Source of the DNA: an uncultured Bacilli bacterium
Lineage (GTDB): Bacteria; Bacillota_I; Bacilli_A; RF39; UBA660
Reading direction: 5' to 3'
NCBI GenBank assembly: GCA_947632625.1
Contig: CANRPZ010000004.1
Coordinates: forward strand, 1-34,025
Length of the DNA stretch: 34,025 nt
The position numbers were made by a program, and so were the translations under genes. Positions 32,410 to 34,025 of this stretch are shown one piece after another. Within the stretch, counting starts at the first letter, position 1, and each line of letters opens with the position of its first letter. Below the pieces are notes generated by a model. That model saw only the letters and a program-made list of their open reading frames with translations, was not told where the DNA came from and made no database searches.

Positions 32410-33504
32410 TTAACGTTTAGTTTTAATTAATACATTTTGTTCCTTAAGACTAGTACGAATTCTATTTTCAAGTTCTACTATCTCTTCATAAGTAAGTTCA
32501 TCGGCCGAATAAGATTCTTTATAGTCTTCTATATTCGCTATAGCGCATGTTTTACCTACAAATAAATCATTTTCATTTAAAGAAATAAATTCTTTTTGAT
32601 CCGCAATTTTGTCTTCACTTTCAAAAACAGGATCATTTGTATCAATTTTTAAACCTCTTGTTGGATCCGTAATGCTATAATAATAATTTTGGTACTCAAA
32701 AGTATAAATATCGTATGGGTCACTAGCTTCGATTATTTCCAAATATTTCTTTGAATCAATAAGAAAACCATCGTTTAAATCTTCACAATAGGCAAAATAC
32801 AATCCCTCTTTTTGAAAAGTATTTTGTTCTATTTTTTGATTTACTTGTTCTATCACATCTAAACTATTATTGTTCATCGCTTCTTCTATCGCTTTTAATT
32901 CTTCTAAACTATAATAGCTCTTCTCTTTATATTCTTTTGGTATAGGAAGATTATTTATATCATGAACTAAATAATATTGTAGATTATAATCAGGAATCCA
33001 ACCATTAAAAGGACAAGAATTTACTCTTACGCTTTCTTTTATCTCATCATACTTATAACTAAGACCATTTACTAGATCTTGGCGATAGCATTTATTTGGA
33101 TAAGCCAATTGATCATTGGTAATAGAAACATAAACATTTTCTTTAAAAGATAAATTTGTACCAGCTCCTAAATCGATATCCACAATATTTTCTTTAACAA
33201 AATGATATTCTGGTGTTCCTTCTTTGTCGTTTGTAACCACAGCCATTAAATCATTTTTATAATAACGATCTTCTACTCTATCTATTTTAAAATTTTCTGC
33301 TAAATCATCATATTGTCTTTGTAAATCTTCATATTGGTCTTGCAAATCTTCATATTGTTCTTGTAAATGATCATATTTTGTTTGTAATTCAGATGTTGAT
33401 TTACAAGAGGTTAATATTAATGAAAGTCCCAAGAAGGCAAAACTTATTATTTGTTTTTTAAATCCCTTTTTTTCTTTACTAGCACGAATACTTTTTATTT
33501 TCAT
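32410..33504 (-). CDS. Lipoprotein with a heptad-repeat coiled coil, unknown function
   Basis: 364 residues. The signal peptide has a basic N-terminus and the lipobox LTSC (31-34). Then follow four heptads at residues 44-71 of the form Y-(D/E)-(D/H)-L-Q-(E/D/R)-Q, a Leu/Tyr zipper for oligomerisation. The remaining 290 residues are acidic and Tyr-rich with several Cys and no recognised domain. AAGGAGA lies 7 nt before the ATG, and TATAAT at 33538-33533 may be its -10. An envelope protein of unknown role. Confidence 0.8.
   Translation of the reverse strand: MKIKSIRASKEKKGFKKQIISFAFLGLSLILTSCKSTSELQTKYDHLQEQYEDLQDQYEDLQRQYDDLAENFKIDRVEDRYYKNDLMAVVTNDKEGTPEYHFVKENIVDIDLGAGTNLSFKENVYVSITNDQLAYPNKCYRQDLVNGLSYKYDEIKESVRVNSCPFNGWIPDYNLQYYLVHDINNLPIPKEYKEKSYYSLEELKAIEEAMNNNSLDVIEQVNQKIEQNTFQKEGLYFAYCEDLNDGFLIDSKKYLEIIEASDPYDIYTFEYQNYYYSITDPTRGLKIDTNDPVFESEDKIADQKEFISLNENDLFVGKTCAIANIEDYKESYSADELTYEEIVELENRIRTSLKEQNVLIKTKR
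33292..33375 (-). repeat. Four tandem 21-bp coding repeats
   Basis: The DNA behind the heptads repeats with a 21-nt period (a shared AAATCTTCATATTG-like core on the plus strand). Copy number could vary between strains. Confidence 0.75.
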
Positions 33505-33560
33505 TTAAAACTCTCCTTTATTTCGTATTTTTATTATAAACGTCACTAAAAAAATTCAAT

Positions 33561-33594
33561 AAAGAAGAAAACCATGTTTTTAGTTTTCTTCTTT
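33561..33594 (-). terminator. Hairpin terminator of the Rpn-like remnant
   Basis: 12-bp stem AAAGAAGAAAAC/GTTTTCTTCTTT (33561-33572 with 33583-33594), 10-nt loop that includes the stop codon. The T-run follows after five bases, so it may be weak. Confidence 0.55.
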
Positions 33595-33909
33595 TAGCTT
33601 TTCTATTTCTTCTATTGATAAGCCAGTTGCTTCTGCAATTTGTTCTATTGGAATAGTTCCAAATTGCAATAATTTTTTAGCAATAGAATGTGTAGCTTCA
33701 TCCATACCGGTCTCTTTGGCATCCGCTATTTGTTGACGATGCTTCTCTTCCAAATCATAATATCCTGCAAATTCTGGGTCTGTGCTTAATTCTTTTACTG
33801 TTCTTACTACAGACATATATTCTTCATCCCCTTTGTAGAAATCTAGATGCTCATTTATTGTTTTCTTCTCTTTTAGTAACTTATAAGTTTCTATATTTCT
33901 TTGTCTATA
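33580..33909 (-). pseudogene. C-terminal remnant of an Rpn/PD-(D/E)XK nuclease-family transposase
   Basis: An open frame without start from 33909 to 33580, coding for about 109 residues; the first ATG is at 33816 (78 residues). The end IAKKLLQFG-x-x-x-x-x-IAEATGLSIEEIEKL is the common C-terminus of Rpn (recombination-promoting nuclease/putative transposase) proteins, and the preceding HRQQIADAKETGMDE is the usual linker. The nuclease domain (about 200 residues) is missing; a TAA lies at 33912-33910 and the DNA before it is AT-rich with no clear coding. AAGGGG before the ATG at 33816 could still allow a small protein. Confidence 0.7.
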
Positions 33910-33912
33910 TTA

Positions 33913-34025
33913 TATCAAAATGCTAAAGCAAAATCTATGTATATTTTCATTTGAGTTTCCGTATTTTAAAAAAATTTAGATATATTATGATGATTTTTAG
34001 TTTACATGTCTAATAATATTCTATT
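33913..34025. other. AT-rich end of the window, no gene seen
   Basis: 113 bases before the Rpn-like remnant. A TGATATAAT (extended -10, 33917-33909) on the minus strand is the only signal. No coding frame of note. Confidence 0.5.

Overview
The window comes from a low-GC, Gram-positive, spore-forming bacterium. It has a pro-sigma-K gene, the sporulation pair yqfC-yqfD, a glycyl T-box leader, and cell-wall and division genes (murG, ftsQ/divIB, sepF, divIVA). TGA is used as a stop in several genes (yqzL, yqfC, and two membrane-protein genes), so the code is standard and not the Mycoplasma code. Gene order in the centre follows Bacillus (rpsU-yqeY-yqfC-yqfD-...-ybeY-dgkA-era-yqzL-recO-glyS) with losses. 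I infer an uncultured gut-type Bacilli lineage near Erysipelotrichia/RF39-like groups; this placement is an inference only.

Layout. 1-160: two tRNAs (Ile, cut by the window edge, and Glu). 213-5343: a small membrane protein, a membrane-anchored polysaccharide deacetylase, an orphan 268-residue protein and a four-gene ABC exporter with three membrane subunits. 5392-9933: mutL, yqeH, yqeG, then sigK on the plus strand, then divIVA and sepF. 10437-11993: glyS behind a sigma-A promoter and a very short T-box leader. 12015-17318: the conserved recO-to-rpsU block, with a VanZ-like gene where Bacillus has phoH/pgpH. 17420-25501: three long repeat-built exported or membrane-anchored proteins. 25595-29534: frr, two membrane-anchored proteins in place of pyrH, tsf, and rpsB behind a structured leader. 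29618-33909: a STAS-like mini-protein, queH, ftsQ, murG, a coiled-coil lipoprotein and a remnant of an Rpn/PD-(D/E)XK family protein. No gap between genes exceeds 300 bases.

The most interesting item is the promoter of the repeat-protein locus. It has a perfect -35 and -10, and the 18-nt spacer contains ten consecutive G. In a genome this AT-rich this looks like a slippage switch that would turn the surface proteins up or down (phase variation). Next are a glycyl T-box whose Stem I appears reduced to one K-turn hairpin of about 32 nt, an rpsB leader that can form a hairpin-pseudoknot, a ribosomal protein S2 with a C-terminal Rho_N/SAP-like module, and a thioredoxin-fold membrane protein without active-site cysteines. 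All functional statements come from reading motifs and gene order; no database search was run.
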